The notes below the pieces were generated by a model, which had not been told where the DNA came from, searched no databases, and was given only the letters and a program-made list of their open reading frames with translations. This document shows positions 27,717 to 39,479 of a DNA stretch of 64,000 nucleotides, one piece after another. Numbering within the stretch: the first letter of the stretch is position 1; each line of letters begins with the position of its first letter. A program made the position numbers and the translations under genes. The DNA is taken from assembly GCA_028023455.1 (NCBI GenBank), contig JAQFVV010013293.1, forward strand, positions 1-64,000, in the 5' to 3' direction. This stretch comes from Epiperipatus broadwayi. Its lineage: Eukaryota; Onychophora; Udeonychophora; Euonychophora; Peripatidae.

Positions 27717-28505
27717 GTTACTAAGTAAATAAGCAATTATTTTATCTAATGCCGTGTTTACAATTATATTACATTCAAATATCAGCCTTTCAAGCTAATT
27801 GAGCATGCACCTTTTTGAGAGTGTTAAATAAATGAATACTTTCCTCTTCAATCCAAGATATAGTTACTCATAATTAAGTTTCAGTAAGAATGACGTTTAG
27901 TAAATTCTAAGTAATTTCACCAACGTCATTCAGTCAAAAAACATCGTAAATAGTAATTTAAAGTGAGAATTCTACTCATGCTCTCCTCAACAGTACTTCA
28001 GATTTGCTCATATAAAACGAATTTGAGTCATAGGAATAAGAGGATCCTTTTTATTCCTGCATAAATACTATATCTTGGATTGAAGAGGAAAGTATTCATT
28101 TATTTAACACTCTCAAAAGGTGTGTGCTCATTTAGCTTGAAAGGCTGATATTTGAATGTAATATATTGTAAACATGGCACTAGATAAAAATTGCTTATTT
28201 ACTCATAATTAAGTTTCAGAAAGAATGACATTTAGTAAATTCTAAGTAATTTCACTGACATCATTCAGTCAAAAAACATCGTAAATAGTAATTTAAAGTG
28301 AGAATTCTACTCACGCTCTCCTCAATAGTACATCAGATTTGCTCATATAAAAAGAATTTGAGTCATAGGAATAAAAAGATTCTTTTTATTCCTGCATAAA
28401 TACTATATCTTGGATTGAAGAGGAAAGTATTTATTTATTTAACACTCTCAAAAGGCGCGTGCTCAATTAGCTTGAAAGGCTGATATTTGAATGGAATATA
28501 TGTTA
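27717..28505. mobile_element. Fold-back element with tandemly duplicated core
   Basis: The arms are inverted repeats of about 140-150 bp: 27,717-27,864 (ending TTCCTCTTCAATCCAAGATA), with its reverse complement at 28,067-28,203 and again, shortened, at 28,402-28,505. Between the arms lies a ~200-bp core (about 27,865-28,066, repeated at about 28,200-28,401) that is highly similar in the same orientation. The layout is arm, core, inverted arm, core, inverted arm. The core contains its own small palindrome (about 28,371-28,396). Nothing is coded. This is a non-autonomous DNA element of fold-back or MITE type in which core plus right arm have been duplicated in tandem (unit about 336 bp). TTACTAAGTAAA occurs at both outer edges (about 27,718 and 28,503) and could be part of the ends or of a target duplication. 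Confidence 0.8.
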
Positions 28506-28514
28506 CTAAGTAAA

Positions 28515-29215
28515 AAGGCATTGCATCTATTCAGCTTTTATTTGAAAGTATTTTATTTTTAGTAGAAAAGTAATACTCTTTCACAGCAACATGAAGAGTC
28601 TATTGTTAAATAAGAAGATGCACACTTCATTATTACATTTTTTATATAATTTAATAATTTAAAAATAATTTCATTGCCTGAATGTATTGTTTTTAAAAAT
28701 TTGTTAAATACATTTTTTTTAAAAAATTCAGAAAAAAGCTAAAACAAATTCGTTTGTTTCTGTTTATTTATTTTTATTTACTTGTAAAGTTGATATATTA
28801 TTTTTAAAATAATTTTTAGTTTAAACTTATGTTTTTAATATTCTTTTTTAAAATATAAAGATTTGATAAAAAATAAGTTATTATTAATTAAAATACAATA
28901 GAAATAAAAATAATAGTTGCATTAGAGACAAATAGCTTCTTGAAGAGTTAAACCACAGTAGTCTTCATTTTTTTATTTATTAAGGGGAAAAAATGGAGAT
29001 GACTGATCACCCGCTCATGATGTAAATACATTTGTTTAAAGAAATCTTGAGATCATACAACAGTCAATAAGCCTAATCTTCTTCATTGATTATTAAGAGA
29101 ATTTCCAAGTCCTTTAATTCACAGATCATTCGAACTTCATCCATGTTGCCATATCTTTGTATAAACCACATCTATGGAATTCATATTTTAAACCGTTTCT
29201 GAATTTCCATCACTT
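28515..29215. other. AT-rich DNA between fold-back element and ORF1 relic
   Basis: Mostly AT-rich filler. About 28,930-29,215 is less AT-rich and lies just downstream (minus strand) of the ORF1-like relic, so it may be the remains of that element's next segment. No endonuclease or RT motif could be read there. Confidence 0.5.
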
Positions 29216-29217
29216 TC

Positions 29218-32200
29218 CTACTCTGGGTCTTCTTCAAAATTTTCCTCTTGTGAGCTTATTTCTTCATCATCTGAGATTTCTTCCATTTCATTAGTACACA
29301 TAGGTCTAGTACTAATTTATTGCTGCATTTCCTTTGGGCAGCCAAATACTTCCTTGCTTCTGGAACTGTCACTATGAGCCTCATCACTCCATTGCTCTTC
29401 TATATTATCAAGTTCTTCCACTGTATTATCAGACTGTTCTGAAATAACCAGCACTACTTCACCTTGCCTGCTTTCAGGCCTGTCACTATTAGCCTCATCG
29501 CTCCATTGCTCTTCTATGTTATCAATTTCTTCCTCAGGATTTTCTGCCTCTTCTGAGATTACCTGCCCTACTTCACTCTCACTACATACATGCCTCTTCC
29601 AAAAAAGACATGCCCCTTTAGATTCAACAATACATTTGAAGATCATGGGATGAGCTAAAATATCATGTTCCATTACCTTGGATCATTGATTATCTGACCT
29701 TCTGATTCAGTTTCCATCTCATCCCCTGACTCATGAGTCAGTTTCTTCTTCCATCTTCTTTTCCTTTTTCTGTTTCTCCTTGAGAGACCCTCAGTTTTTT
29801 CTTCTTGCTCACCACACAGCTCAATGTTTGAGCCCACAACACTATGCTCATCACTTTGCAAGCCAGAGCCATTTCTGATTTTTTCCTTTTGAAGCTTGCA
29901 CCTTGTGTCATTTTACCCATTTAAGCTTAACAATTCTCACTTAGTTTAGTATCACTGAACATGTTAGCTCTTTTTAATTGACCAATTACTTCTAATGTGT
30001 CTCCAGACTCTTCAGATTGTATTGATTTGAAGCTAGTCAGTTATGCCTATGTTGATTGTTCCTTTATCTCTTTGGCCTTATATCTAGCTTGACCTGCATT
30101 TGTCCCAACTTCAAATCTACTGTGCAAGGTTTTTTGATTTTCCTTATAATGTCACTTATTTGGTTTCACTTTGTTATCTTTTAAATGAGTTCTTATATTT
30201 CCAGTTCTAATTGTTGATTTATTAGTGAAGAATTGCTTGATGTTATTGTACATTTGTGGAATCCACTGTAGCTTTTCCCACATTCTGTGCATAATCTTTT
30301 TGGACAGTCCCTAATTAAATGGCCAGTGTCCCTGCATCCATAACACTGAAGTTGAATTCCTCAAATTACTATGTATATCAGACTTTTATTTTGCTCTAGA
30401 ACAGATGGTATATCCATTAGACTGATACCTTTAGTCAACCTCATTGTAAATATTGCATTGTTGGATGCAACTGAATCCCTGCTCTTTCTTTCCATTAGGA
30501 AAGTGAATCATTGAATAGAGCCAAACTGTACTAATAGACCCTGCAATTCGTCTTTTCCAAATGCCATATGACAATTTTGCACCATACCTGTTATCAATTT
30601 TAGTCTTTCCAGGTCAATTTTCACTAAATATTTTCCATCTAAAAACATTTGAGATCTCTTGAATCTTTCTTTGGCTAAAGTGTTCTCAAATTCTAGTGTG
30701 ACATTTTTGTTAGGGTGATAGTAGACCCTTCTTATTGAATCAATGATATTTAAGTCCTTGATTAAGACAAATAGCTCATTTATTGGAAAATATGAAAAGC
30801 TTACATGTTTTATTCATTGTGCTCAATATTAAAGTATTCTGATTCTGGAAGCTAAGAAAGGAATTAAATAAATTTCTGAGGAATTCTATTATTAAATTCA
30901 TCGTTGACTGATTGAAAGTCTCCTGGAATTAAATCATTTCTATTCTGATCGAAGTTGTTCACACTTGAATCAACATTATGATATATTAAGCCATTCTCAA
31001 ACTTATTCTCATGGTTAGAAGCCAGGGTGATTAGTTTCCCCATACTTTGCATTGTTCAGATTGATTTCATGATCTCTGAGTACTACTCTAGCTTTGTCTC
31101 AAGGCCTATAACTCCCTGCTCCATTTTAAAGCTATTGGCATATGGGGTATTGAAACCTTGCCTTTGGAAGTCTTTGTATCCTTCTTCAACTTTTCTGCAA
31201 ATGTTGGAAGTGTTAGTTTTGCATTATTACTCTCATCAGCATGTTTGACTGGATACTTCTGGACTTCTGTAACTTTTTTCCCTATTTTTTTCAAGCTTTG
31301 GCTTTTAATTGCCATGATTTTATCTAGATAATTACTTTGTGTACTTTTCCTGAGCTTGTTTTTAATTTGTTCTTCGGTATTTATTCTTGTATTGATCAAT
31401 GTAGAGTCTCTTTGGTATATTTGTCTTTGTTTTGGTCCAGTTCTGCTTCTATATGTGATGTGATGTGATGTATTATGGCTTCTCCTTAAATGGAGTCAAT
31501 AATATCTCAGCAATTATGCCCAGATAAACCTGTTAGCTATATCGTGAATTTGGGGCACAGCACCCTCTTTTGTGACCAAATTCCTGTGATTTTTAATTTT
31601 TTATCATTTTAGATTTTAATAGTTTTATGACAGATTTCCCCCCCACAACTTTATTTTCTGACAGATTTTCATGAAACTTGGCAGTATGATTAAGATTTAG
31701 CTTATGTTTCATTGTATTAACTTTAATTTGCTGTATCTCAATGTTTTTATTGATCTTTAGCTCAATATCTACCATATTTTTGGTACTGTTTGAATTTTTC
31801 TTTAGAACAGTTTTTTTATTTTCCTCAAATTTCTTTTTTTTTTTTCTAAAATTCTAATTCTTCCACCTCTAAACATCTTTCTGAACTATTTTTAACTGAT
31901 TTAAGTTGTTTAAATACTTCCAGAATTACTTGATCACTTCTCAATATGTCATTAAGCTTAATACTACTGAATGTTTGCTTATTCTGACTTTGACAGCATC
32001 TATCTTGGGAAGGTTATAAAACCTTCCCTGTTGCACTTAATCAATTTTGAACACTTAATAAACAAAATTAAGAACTAGAAAACACTATTGCGTCCTAGAA
32101 TAATTGAAATGAAATCTTTTAAAATTTTCGTTACAATACTTTGAATTTCTTCTTGAGCTGGTATGACAGTCTTCTTAGCTTCATGTGCCGTTGTCTTCAT
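29218..32200 (-). pseudogene. Zinc-knuckle ORF1-like protein relic of a non-LTR retrotransposon
   Basis: Read on the minus strand in several frames, this gives one long decayed protein. A possible start is the ATG at 32,200-32,198 (reads MKTTAHEAKKTV). A lysine- and asparagine-rich region follows (open pieces at 31,593-31,775, 31,106-31,399 and 30,864-31,052). A globular region near 30,550-30,780 reads RRVYYHPNKNVTLEFENTLA. A canonical CCHC zinc knuckle CYGCRDTGHLIRDC lies near 30,309-30,350, followed by a second cysteine/histidine group (CTECGKSYSGFHKC). A basic patch (RRNRKRKRRWKKK, about 29,750-29,790) precedes an acidic tail in which IEEQWSDEA occurs twice, ending in EEDPE and a TAG stop at 29,218-29,220. 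In-frame stops occur just before the knuckle and within the globular domain. Basic and RNA-binding parts plus CCHC are typical of LINE ORF1 or gag proteins. LINE ORF1 is preferred because there is no protease or RT in frame, but no ORF2 was found to prove it. Confidence 0.65.
29317..29673 (-). pseudogene. Open segment of the ORF1 relic: acidic tail with duplicated IEEQWSDEA motif
   Basis: A 118-residue open stretch within the larger relic. It is dominated by Glu, Asp and Ser. Two copies of a ~19-residue motif, each ending in NIEEQWSDEA followed by a Ser-Asp step, lie about 40 residues apart, implying an internal duplication. The frame is continued past its stop by further acidic sequence in another frame (about 29,218-29,310). 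It is not an independent gene. Confidence 0.6.
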
Positions 32201-32201
32201 T

Positions 32202-32840
32202 TTTATATTGTTATAACAAAATAAGGAAGATTAGTACTCATTTTATTTTATAATGAATAGCATTTTACACAATGTTTTTTTTTTTTTTTTTACAATTTTA
32301 TATTTTTAAAAGTGCTACATCCTTCCTTATTAATATTATGTGAGTTTTTAATTTTTAAAATGTATTTATTGAAAAGTGTTTTATAGTTAAATTTGAGTCT
32401 AAACAAAATGTAATTGTAAAAGTATCCAATAATTAGACTTTTTTAAAGTATTAATAATAATAAACATATATCAAATGTCATCACATATGACAAATTAAAA
32501 CTTCTTCTAAATAAAACATATTACTTAAATAGACATGCTATATTAGTATTTTTTCACATTTATTTTTCACCATGTTCATAAATTGAAGCTCAAATGTAAG
32601 CTGGATAAAGCTAATACAATTTTAGGTTTCAATAGGCACACACATTGCAAAAAAACAGTATATGGACAATTAAAATCTTAAAATGGATTCCAAAAAGAAA
32701 CAAATCATAAATGAGGTGGCTGCATATGAAAATATGCAAATGTTATGAGAATAAGAAAATCTATAAATCAAAGGAACTAAAAAAAATTAAATACTGTTAG
32801 TTATAAATAAAAAAGAAATTCATATAATGTTACAATACTA
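32202..32840. other. AT-rich spacer
   Basis: AT-rich DNA with a T-run near 32,277-32,291, between the ORF1 relic and the inverted Penelope-like fragment. It could include the 5' untranslated part of the ORF1-bearing element. No motif was found. Confidence 0.5.
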
Positions 32841-32849
32841 GCCAAAAAA

Positions 32850-33085
32850 AAAAAAAACTTTACTAAAGTTCTTCCAAAATCATGGTTTCATCTATTAACA
32901 AATAGACTTTTTCAAGTGAAATTCAACAAAAAACGTTAATAAAATAACCTTTCCACTATTTACTTCAAAAACCAATTTCCTTTAACATCAAAGGGTGTCT
33001 TTATGAGATTGATGACTCCAGATTCAAAAAGTTTTATCATCAAGTTTCTTTTACTTTTTTTTAATTCACTTTTTTCATAAAAGAT
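32850..33085 (-). mobile_element. Penelope-like element, 3' end fragment in inverse orientation
   Basis: About 33,000-33,075, reverse-complemented, closely matches the end of the plus-strand Penelope-like element at 34,082-34,155 (shared block TGATGATAAAACTTTTTGAA). About 32,862-32,940, reverse-complemented, matches 37,565-37,640 (shared block GTTAATAGATGAAACCATG). This fragment therefore carries the C-terminal coding end followed by 3' untranslated sequence, pointing away from the plus-strand copy. Inverted partial copies at the 5' side are known for Penelope-like elements (pseudo-LTR arrangements), but two independent insertions are also possible. Confidence 0.65.
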
Positions 33086-33296
33086 AAAAAGCATTAATGT
33101 GTTTCATACTGTTTTAAAGAAACATGAATATTTTTCTAAAAATAAGTTTGAGGTTATTCATGGTTTGCTACTGTTATTAAAGAATTTTATATATTTTGTG
33201 TGTAATGATACATTTTGTAAAATTAAAGAGGGAGAGTTATTGGTTATGTTATTTCTTCATTAATGTGCTCTGTCTATATTGCTTTTTTAGAGAGTA

Positions 33297-33635
33297 GTGT
33301 TATTAACAATTTTTTCTGTTTCTTTAAAATTACAGGAAGATAAATTGAAGGATTTTTTTGCTAGATTGAATGTTTTTGATTCTAATATTAAATTTACTAT
33401 TGAGAGAATTTTAAAATTTGTTAAGATAAAATTTCTAAATTTAAGTGTTGATAAAGTTGATAATGTTTTATTTTGTAATCATTTTTTTAAAGCAAAAAAT
33501 TTAAGAAATATGATAAGGTCAAACAGTTATCATCATTTTACTCTTACAAAACTTCCTTTGTTGAATTATTATTATTATAGGAATAGAAAACTTAATAATT
33601 TGAGTGAGGTTATAATCATGAATATATTATATTAA
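33297..33635 (+). pseudogene. RT C-terminal segment of the Penelope-like element
   Basis: A 112-residue open stretch. NIKFTIE followed by FLNLSVDKVDNVLFCNHF and the basic, asparagine-rich end are in the arrangement of the RT region just before the linker to the GIY-YIG domain. The Met at the start is not a true start, because the related sequence continues upstream in other frames to about 33,170. Expression as a protein is not expected. Confidence 0.65.
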
Positions 33636-33979
33636 ATAGAAATATCGATAAATCTATTATTAATAAAGATTTAATTGTTAATGAGAATAAAGAGTTTATT
33701 TCTTTACCATATAAGTCCTCAATTTGTAAAATGATTTATAAGGATAATTTCTTATTGGGTGGAAGGAAAGTGACTTGAAAGAAAGGCTTGAATTTAATTT
33801 ATTATTAAATAGTTCCAAACAGTCAATTGATAGCAAATCCATTCCTGGCATAGTTGTCATAACATTTATATAGGTCAAAGTAAATTAAGTCTTAATGAAA
33901 GAATTAAAGTTCATAAGAGTAGAGTTGAAAATAAATATAACTCAATTTTGCATATTCATGACCTGAATACAAGTCATAA

Positions 33980-34053
33980 AATATTATTTGACAATGCAGA
34001 AGTTATATATATATATATATATATATATAACTTCTGCATTGTCAAATAATATT
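33980..34053. repeat. Perfect AT-centred palindrome 1
   Basis: 27-base arms (left from 33,980, containing TTTGACAATGCAGAAG) flank a TA run and read identically on both strands over 74 bp. The left arm is Penelope coding sequence. The right arm is its exact inverse copy. Confidence 0.9.
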
Positions 34054-34093
34054 CAATTCACTATATATATATATATATATATAGTGAATTGAA
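34052..34093. repeat. Perfect AT-centred palindrome 2
   Basis: TTCAATTCAC, then a TA run, then GTGAATTGAA, 42 bp in all. It abuts the previous palindrome. Here the right arm is the part that continues into Penelope coding sequence. Confidence 0.9.
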
Positions 34094-34222
34094 AAGAAGA
34101 ATAGAAGAAACATTGATGATAAAACTTTTTGAATCTGAGGCCGTCAATATCATAAAGATATTTTTTTTTAAATTAAAAGAAGTTGTTTGATGAAGGGAAT
34201 AATAGGAAGGTTATTTTATTTT

Positions 34223-34242
34223 GTATATATATATATATATAT

Positions 34243-34311
<69 letters not shown>
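34223..34311. repeat. (TA)n microsatellite downstream of the Penelope relic
   Basis: A TA run with one interruption (TTACA). A shadow Tyr-Ile frame crosses it. Confidence 0.95.
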
Positions 34312-34314
<3 letters not shown>

Positions 34315-34700
34315 AACCAGACAAGGACCAATTCCACTCTTCATTGGTTTTATTTCTGATGAGCATATTGCAGGAAGAAACTATTGATTGGCTAATTCCC
34401 CAATGCAGATGTCACCTCACCTACAACAATATTTCCTGTTCATCAGAGGATGTAGCACCATAGAGACTGGAAGCATCTAGAAATTTATGTATTTGGTTTC
34501 CCAACCAGTGCTACTAGAGACCCATCTCACTAAAACCTTACTTACCATCATCTGGTTATGCCGAACATAGCTCAGGAGGCATGAGATGTTTGTGAGCAAG
34601 ATGCAATAAATAACTAGTGATGCAAAAATGGAACTAAACAATTAGATTAATTTTTAATAACAATTTTATTAACAATAATTCATTACTAAATCCTTCTAAT
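34312..34700. repeat. Mixed-composition block, probably an unidentified repeat
   Basis: About 34,312-34,620 is clearly less AT-rich than its surroundings and contains no reading frame. Its position between a (TA)n array and a tandem array suggests an inserted repeat. A short stretch (AATATTTCCTGTTCATCA, near 34,424) has a near match at about 50,530-50,547. Class unknown. Confidence 0.4.
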
Positions 34701-35505
34701 ATAGTTCATATAATAAGAAGTCTAGAAATATTTCATGTAGGTTATCCAAGCAAAAACCCATTTTTTACTTCACCTGATGAGAAGAAGTCTAGAAATATTT
34801 CAGGTAGGTTATCTGTGCAAAAACTGATTTTTTAATTCACATGATGAGAAGAAGTCTAAAGACACATTTCAGGTAGATATACGTTTACAATTAATATACA
34901 AGTATTGATAATCACATTTTGATGCTGATAGAAGCAGTTCAGATAGATATACATATACAATTAATATGCAACTGTTTTTAACCATTTATTCTAGGTCTGT
35001 AGAAGCATTTCAAGCAGGTACACATACACAATATATAAATAAATGTTTTTGACTATTGATTTCAAGTCTATAGAAGCATTTAAAGTAGATGAACAAATAA
35101 TATCAGTATTACAATTATTATCCCAGATATGTGGAAGCATTTCAAGTAGGTATACATATTATATTAATACATAAATATTTGTAATCATTTATTCCGGGTC
35201 TATAGTAAGATTTTGAATAGATGTGCAGATAATATTAGTAATACAATTATTATTCCAGGTATGTGAAACATTTTAAGTAGAAGTACAGATAATATCGGTA
35301 TTGCAATTATTATTCCAGATTTGTGAAAACATTTCAGATAAGTATACATATTATATTAATACATACATGTTTGTAATCATTTATTCCAGGTCTGTAGAAA
35401 CATTTTGAGTAGATGTACATATAATATCAGTATTATAATTATTATTCCAGATATGTGAAAGCATTTCAGGTAGATGTATATTTATACACATATATGTTGT
35501 TATTT
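34700..35505 (+). repeat. Degenerate tandem array, unit about 60-75 bp
   Basis: The element AGAAGCATTTCAAGTAGG and variants recurs at about 34,930, 35,001, 35,071, 35,136, 35,203, 35,266, 35,328, 35,398 and 35,458, each preceded by a CCAGATATGTG or GGTCTGTAG type motif. Alternate units are more alike (ATTATTATTCCAG versus CATTTATTCCAGG), suggesting a two-unit higher-order repeat of about 130 bp. Upstream at 34,720-34,870 a related longer unit starting GAAGTCTAGAAATATTTCA is repeated. A weaker continuation appears at about 35,690-35,840 beyond a (TA)n array. No coding potential. Confidence 0.75.
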
Positions 35506-35510
35506 TATTA

Positions 35511-35626
<116 letters not shown>

Positions 35627-35849
35627 CATGCACAAAAGCATTTATAATTCATATAGCATCTTATTATTTTTAAGAATCATTACAGATAGGTAAACAGTTA
35701 ATATCAGCAATTCCGTGTGAAGCATTTATAATCCATCAAGTATAGATGTATATTTATACACATACATTTTATTATTATATTAAGATATAGCTAACATGCA
35801 TATAAGTATTTATGATTCATATAGCAATTTATTATTTTTATCATATCTT

Positions 35850-36458
35850 TGATTTTTTGTAATTGACATTTCCATTTAGCTGATTCATTTAAAATAACTA
35901 TTACAATTATTATTAGAAGTATTTATATTATTTGAACACATCTTATATTTTATGAAATAATTGACGTTTAACTAATGAAATATGTCATATATATATATAT
36001 GAGTATTTGTAATTAAGTAATAATTTTCATTTCTTATTTTTGTTTAAAATAAAAATAAATAAAAAACTATCATCAACTTTTGACAGAAGTTAATAATTGA
36101 TTGTAAAAACTTTTCTTAAGGCTAATAATATAAAATTTTCTCTTTTTTTTTATAAAAATTAATTGCTCTAATTTTAATTTATATTCTATTGCAATTGACT
36201 CATTCTAATTGCTTACCTCTAAATTCATGTCTTCATTTAACTTGAGGGGTCTAGATTGGAGCTGAACAGTTAAAATTTCTAGGCAATGCTTGGAGTTCAC
36301 ATGTTTTGCAGATGGAGAGAGAGGTCCAGTGTCTAGCCAACTGTCATATTAAAATTTTTTATTGGGCTGCTTGATGGTTCCATTAAGTCACTTTTTCAGT
36401 AGTCTAGTAGGTAAATCTTATGTCAATTCCTGAATCTTGTATCTCTGAATCAATTAAC
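35850..36458. other. AT-rich DNA; mixed block 36,230-36,420
   Basis: The first part is AT-rich filler with a small TA run near 35,988-36,001. About 36,235-36,420 is less AT-rich and leads directly into the (AAT)n array, as does the sequence after it (36,891-37,150). The two flanks may be parts of one unidentified repeat that carries the microsatellite. Confidence 0.4.
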
Positions 36459-36890
<432 letters not shown>

Positions 36891-37564
36891 CTAACAATCA
36901 TCTCTCTCAAAAATTGTCTTTTAATCTGAATTCTCCAACCTATTTATACCTTTTCTCTCTATCAGAACAGATTCACCTTTACCTGCCTGCTGAATCCAAT
37001 TGGTTTTGGTGTGTTTTCATCCATGTTCATGTCATTAATCCTCCAGTTCATTGGCTATCCTTTTGACAGGATCAGACTGTTTTACTTATCTGGCTATGTG
37101 TTTTCAAATTTTTAACTAATTGTCTTTTGCCTGTGACATGGTGAACACTTAATTATTGTTAAATTACTGCAATTCTGCATTACATATTTTTCTTCTGAAA
37201 TATACAATGAGTTGGAAAGTAGTAAAGAGATTTTTATTTAAATGATTTTTAACTTGAATTTATTAATTTTAATAAAGAAAAATTCATACTTTCTTTAATT
37301 GCAAATATAAGCATATTTGCTTTTCTTTTTTTCATTTTAAAAAGTTTGATTTCACTTTTAATTTGACCAAATAGTTATTTTTAATTGCGGTCAAATTTCA
37401 TTATTTTTTTTTTTTTTTTTTAAAAATTTAGTATGATTAGTCTTTTTTTTTATTTTTGAAATATTGCTAGTTTGATTTAAATTTAACTTATGTCATTTTA
37501 ATTGGGGGGGGGATCTAAATATATACATGAAACAGTGTATCTGTGTCAATATGTATGTTGTATA

Positions 37565-37645
37565 TTTTTAGTGAATTTCACTTGATAAGGCTTATTGGTT
37601 AATAGATGAAACCATGGTTTTGTAAGAATTTTAGTAAGATTTTGT
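37565..37645 (+). mobile_element. Penelope-like 3' untranslated fragment
   Basis: The stretch with TGAATTTCACTTGATAAGGC and TTAATAGATGAAACCATGG matches, in inverse orientation, 32,862-32,940 next to the Penelope 3' coding end. It is interpreted as a 5'-truncated copy of the same family. No coding part is left. Confidence 0.5.
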
Positions 37646-37649
37646 TTTT

Positions 37650-38890
37650 GACTAGTATTTTAATGTTACATGAATTTCTATTTTACTAGAAAGATGGGAT
37701 AAATAGAGAGAAACTTTCATTCTACATGTATTGTGATTTAAAATGATAATAATAATGATAATAGGATTTTAAAAATATGTTAAATAGAAAAATTGTTTTT
37801 TAACTACTTTTATTTTATAAATTGGTTATCACAGAAAGATCTAAATGGAAAAAAAATAATATTTGTTTGATATTAACATAAAGTATTCATATTTCACTTT
37901 TGTACAATTTCAAATTTATTTTATGTTTAATCAGTAAACAATTTGACATTTTCTTTTGTTCCATCTAGTGAAAGTTTTTGGAAATGTTTCCCTTCACTCC
38001 TATGTCATATCTTTATTTTATACTAAAACTCAGTACATTGGTCTTGATTTTTTTAAAATTTAATTTATAAATAAATATTCTAAAAAATTACACTTGATGT
38101 TTTTAAATATTTAAAAACTGGCTTGTAAATCAAACAATGTACCATACATGCCATCAACCAAGTTAGTGTAAACACTGTTTCAAAAAATGAATGAAATGCT
38201 TTTAAGATTTTTTAAAAATATAAATGGATGAAGGCATATTTATGATAGATCTATCATGTTCTACTTTGAAACCAAATATTTTCTTTATAATAATTATAAT
38301 ATTGGAAACATTTTAACACCATGCTAATACTGACAGATCATGACATAATAAATGATGTCATTTTCTTTCATTATATTATGGTCGAGTTTATTAATTATAA
38401 ATAAATTGGCAGTTTACAAGTATATTTCTTTTTGTTTTAAATAATAATCAACCAAGTAGTGCATAAAAATAATCAAAAATGTTTTTAAATAAAAAAAAAA
38501 TCATATTTTATTTTTGTGTTTGGCTGCCAACCACCAACCATTGCCTTGGCTGTTGATATGGGCTATAAATTCGTTTTGTCTGTCATGATTGTAAATATCT
38601 ATTAGAAGAAAAAAATATTCATGCACACATTAATTCTGCCTTCAAGAAAAGTCAACTGATATTTTAGTTAAAAACTATCAGATAACTGAAAAGAAAGATT
38701 GTTGTGTTTTTTTATCTTAAACTGAGAGGTAAAAAACCAACAAATTTGCCATGCTGGCTAATGCATGTTGGTGAGCAGCCCATGCATGTTTGTATACTAT
38801 ATAAATAATTACATAGTAATAACAGCTGTAATTATAAGAATATATGGAGCAAATATTAGAAATTTCCTGCTCAGTTCCTTTAAAACCTCC
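37650..38890. other. AT-rich DNA, no gene recognised
   Basis: Nothing recognisable was found apart from homopolymer runs. Just upstream, a run of nine or ten G lies at about 37,503-37,512. Confidence 0.5.
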
Positions 38891-38893
38891 AAA

Positions 38894-39452
38894 AAGTTTA
38901 AATAAACTTTCTTAAATAGGTAAATCTATTCTAAATGCAGACGAATAAATGGTCAATTATAATATTACAAACTTCAATTATAATTTTCAAATTGCACCTA
39001 ATCATTAAAATCTGTTAATGCTTAGACAATCCCAATATCAATAACAATCAACAATCTCAACCTGCTGTCAAGGCAACCTCCTTCTAACAATAGAGGTAAA
39101 ATCTTCCCACCTTTATTTATGATCCAATATATTTATTGTAACACTAAAGATTGCAACTTTATCACAGAGATTGAAATCATTGATAGAAAGAAGTTTAAAT
39201 AAACCTCCTTAAACAAGATAAATATAACCTGTTCTAAATGCAGACTAATAAATAGTCAATTACAACATTACAAACTGCAATTTATAATTTTCAAATTGCA
39301 TCCAATATATTACTTAAATAATAAGTGTAATAATGCTCAAGACTAAATGGGTTTATTAGTAATAATTAAAATCAGTCAATATTTAGATAATCCCAAAATT
39401 AATAACAATCAACAATCTAAACCTGTTTTCAAGGCAACTTACTTCTAATAAT
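38894..39452 (+). repeat. Local direct duplication, about 200-260 bp units
   Basis: 38,894-39,092 and 39,191-39,452 are the same sequence in the same orientation, moderately diverged. Shared blocks are AAGTTTAAATAAAC, TCTAAATGCAGAC, TAATTTTCAAATTGCA, AATAACAATCAACAATCT and CAAGGCAAC. The second copy has about 60 extra bases at roughly 39,303-39,366. No coding content. Confidence 0.8.
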
Positions 39453-39479
39453 ATATATATCATTTTTTATTCAAATTTA

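Larger units (their letters stand above)
33170..34155 (+). mobile_element. Penelope-like retroelement relic (RT end plus GIY-YIG endonuclease)
   Basis: Plus-strand translation shows the C-terminal part of a Penelope-type reverse transcriptase. A palm remnant lies near 33,200-33,260. A thumb-side segment in the 112-residue open frame (33,297-33,635) contains FFARLNVFDSNIKFTIE and LRNMIRSNSYHHFT. After frame breaks comes a GIY-YIG type endonuclease core, SCHNIYIGQSKLSLNERIKV, at about 33,852-33,911, followed by LHIHDLNTSHKI. The RT plus GIY-YIG combination is diagnostic of Penelope-like elements. The domain is interrupted at about 33,980-34,093 by two perfect palindromes and resumes at about 34,095-34,150 (reads IEETLMIKLFESE). 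The N-terminal half of RT is missing and frames are broken, so the element is inactive. Confidence 0.8.

Noticed and set aside
29738-29920. Second overlapping minus frame in the ORF1 relic
   Set aside because: It overlaps 29,673-29,861 in another frame; it may include a short authentic piece around a frameshift but is not a separate gene.
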